From: JAOAIV01 sp038849555
Lineage (GTDB): Archaea; Thermoproteota; Bathyarchaeia; Bathyarchaeales; Bathycorpusculaceae
Reading direction: 5' to 3'
NCBI GenBank assembly: GCA_038849555.1
Contig: JAWCMT010000019.1
Coordinates: 1-30,373 of the forward strand
DNA length: 30,373 nucleotides
In this document: piece by piece, positions 29,468 to 30,373 of the stretch
How the letters are laid out: each line of letters begins with the position of its first letter
Position numbering within the stretch: the first letter of the stretch is position 1
Notes under the pieces: generated by a model
Seen by the model: the letters and a program-made list of their open reading frames with translations, nothing else
What the model was told of the DNA's origin: nothing
Database searches by the model: none
Program-made: the position numbers and the translations under genes

Positions 29468-30373
29468 ATTAAGAGAAAAGCAGTCATCAGCTTTACTTTA
29501 GCCGCTTTGTCTTTGATACTGCTCCTTTCAGCGGCGTTAATCTTGGACAGCTTCCACAACTTCAGCGGGCGGCAGTCCAATGCAAACGCGTGGCCCATGT
29601 TCCACCACGATTTGGCGCACACAGGCTTTTCCGCTTCAGCGGCGCCGAACACCAACCAGACCCTTTGGCGTTTTCACACAGGCGGACCGGTGGATTCCCC
29701 CGTGGTCTCCGAGGGCGTCGTTTACTTCGGCTCGTTAGACGACAAAGTTTACGCCTTAAACGCCACGACAGGCGCAGTCATATGGACTTACAAGACTGGA
29801 GCCAACGTGTTATCTCCTGCTGCTGTCGCCGAGGGCATGGTTTTCTTCGGTTCGGAGGACTTCCATGTTTACGCGTTGAATGCCACAACAGGCGCCTACA
29901 TATGGAGCTATAAAACAGGGTACTTTGTGGATTCCGCAATTGCATACGCGGACGGCGTAGTCTATGCTGCTTCGGAAGACTGGAACGTGTACGCCTTTAA
30001 CGCTTCTACTGGCACCGTATTATGGACTTACGCTACGGGCGGCCAAATTATGCTGTCTTCACCCATAATCGCCGGCGGCATGGTCTACGTGGGCTCAGAA
30101 GACCACTATGTTTACGCTTTGAATGCTACAACCGGCAGTTTGGTGTGGCGCTACGCTACAGGCGACATGGTGGTCTCAACGCCCGCTGTAGCCGACGGCG
30201 TGGTTTACGTGGGCTCAAATGACCGCAACGTTTACGCTTTAAGCGCTTTCAATGGCAGTGTCATCTGGAGCTATGCCACAGACGGGCCTGTATTCTCTTC
30301 GCCTACGGTAGCAGATGGCGTGGTTTATGTGGGTTCCTGTGATGGCCGGGTTTACGCGTTGGACGCTTCAAAC
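29468..30373 (+). CDS. Secreted PQQ-like beta-propeller repeat protein (3' truncated)
   Basis: The frame is open from a stop at 29462 to the window end (302 codons). After an IKRK start comes a signal or anchor helix (AVISFTLAALSLILLLSAALIL). A WPMFHHDLAHTG segment follows, typical of the start of PQQ/BamB-like propellers. Then at least six blades of about 39 residues repeat the pattern V-x-SP-x-VADGVVYVGS-x-D-x-NVYALNATTG-x-VIW-x-YATG. Several blades hold an LNATTG sequon, so heavy N-glycosylation is plausible. No ATG, GTG or TTG lies before the signal helix. An ATT at 29468 sits 9 nt after GGGAGG, so either a rare ATT start or a base error is implied. Archaeal PQQ-repeat proteins are usually surface proteins; no enzymatic role is claimed. 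Confidence 0.85.
   Translation, partial: MKRKAVISFTLAALSLILLLSAALILDSFHNFSGRQSNANAWPMFHHDLAHTGFSASAAPNTNQTLWRFHTGGPVDSPVVSEGVVYFGSLDDKVYALNATTGAVIWTYKTGANVLSPAAVAEGMVFFGSEDFHVYALNATTGAYIWSYKTGYFVDSAIAYADGVVYAASEDWNVYAFNASTGTVLWTYATGGQIMLSSPIIAGGMVYVGSEDHYVYALNATTGSLVWRYATGDMVVSTPAVADGVVYVGSNDRNVYALSAFNGSVIWSYATDGPVFSSPTVADGVVYVGSCDGRVYALDASN

Noticed and set aside
29688..30373. Regular repeats about 117 bp apart, considered as a CRISPR-like or tandem DNA array
   Set aside because: They are coding propeller blades in one continuous frame, with conserved protein and variable third positions. There are no short identical repeats with unique spacers.

Overview
The window reads as a scaffolded piece of an uncultivated archaeon's genome; a 10-N gap lies at 28372-28381. 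Archaeal signs are BRE/TATA-type promoters, short or absent leaders, a type II tRNA-Leu(GAG) with encoded CCA, an archaeosortase, a stand-alone Lrp-type ligand-binding domain and surface-glycosylation genes. A Bathyarchaeia-like lineage would fit this mix, but that is an inference and is not proven by the sequence. Base composition is moderate and coding density is high.

Region 1 (1-6.2 kb, mostly minus strand) covers redox and lipid metabolism. It holds the N-terminus of an AMP-forming acyl-CoA ligase, a TraX-like membrane acyltransferase, and a three-gene operon (4699 to 1241). That operon encodes a four-cluster ferredoxin/MvhD-duplicated protein followed by the two subunits of an NfnAB/SudAB-type NADPH:ferredoxin oxidoreductase. 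A thioredoxin reductase-like flavoprotein and a stand-alone RAM-domain protein follow. Region 2 (6.3-11 kb) has a small membrane protein, a rubredoxin-TPP enzyme fusion, a fused GMP synthase and an Lrp/AsnC regulator.

Region 3 (11.2-22 kb) is a cell-surface island. Two tandem paralogous secreted proteins carry a C-terminal IPE-x-F/TM/RKRPK tail. With them are a UPF0104 flippase-like protein, two large GT-C glycosyltransferases with ectodomains, a PGF-pre-PGF-like membrane protein, and an archaeosortase with an intact Cys/Arg/His triad. Together they suggest export, glycosylation and C-terminal processing of surface proteins.

Region 4 (22-28.1 kb) is a sulfur amino acid locus. cysE and cysK (minus) make cysteine, and metY-metX-metW (plus, 4-nt overlaps) assimilate sulfide into homocysteine. 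Between them lies an XRE-HTH/tandem-CBS regulator. The cysK and metY promoters both carry the same 15-bp palindrome, TATAAC-N3-GTTATA, centred about 25 bp downstream of the predicted TATA box. This is a strong candidate operator for the regulator.

Region 5 (28.1-30.4 kb) holds tRNA-Leu(GAG). Its last 31 bases are repeated on the far side of the assembly gap. Reading across this repeat as if it were attP joins two open frames into one protein start preceded by a GGAAGG ribosome binding site. This is the signature of an SSV-type integrase gene split by integration, with the element itself hidden in the gap. Beyond it lie a small Pcc1-like protein, a 57-residue four-CxxC zinc protein, and the start of a PQQ-type beta-propeller surface protein that lacks a conventional start codon.
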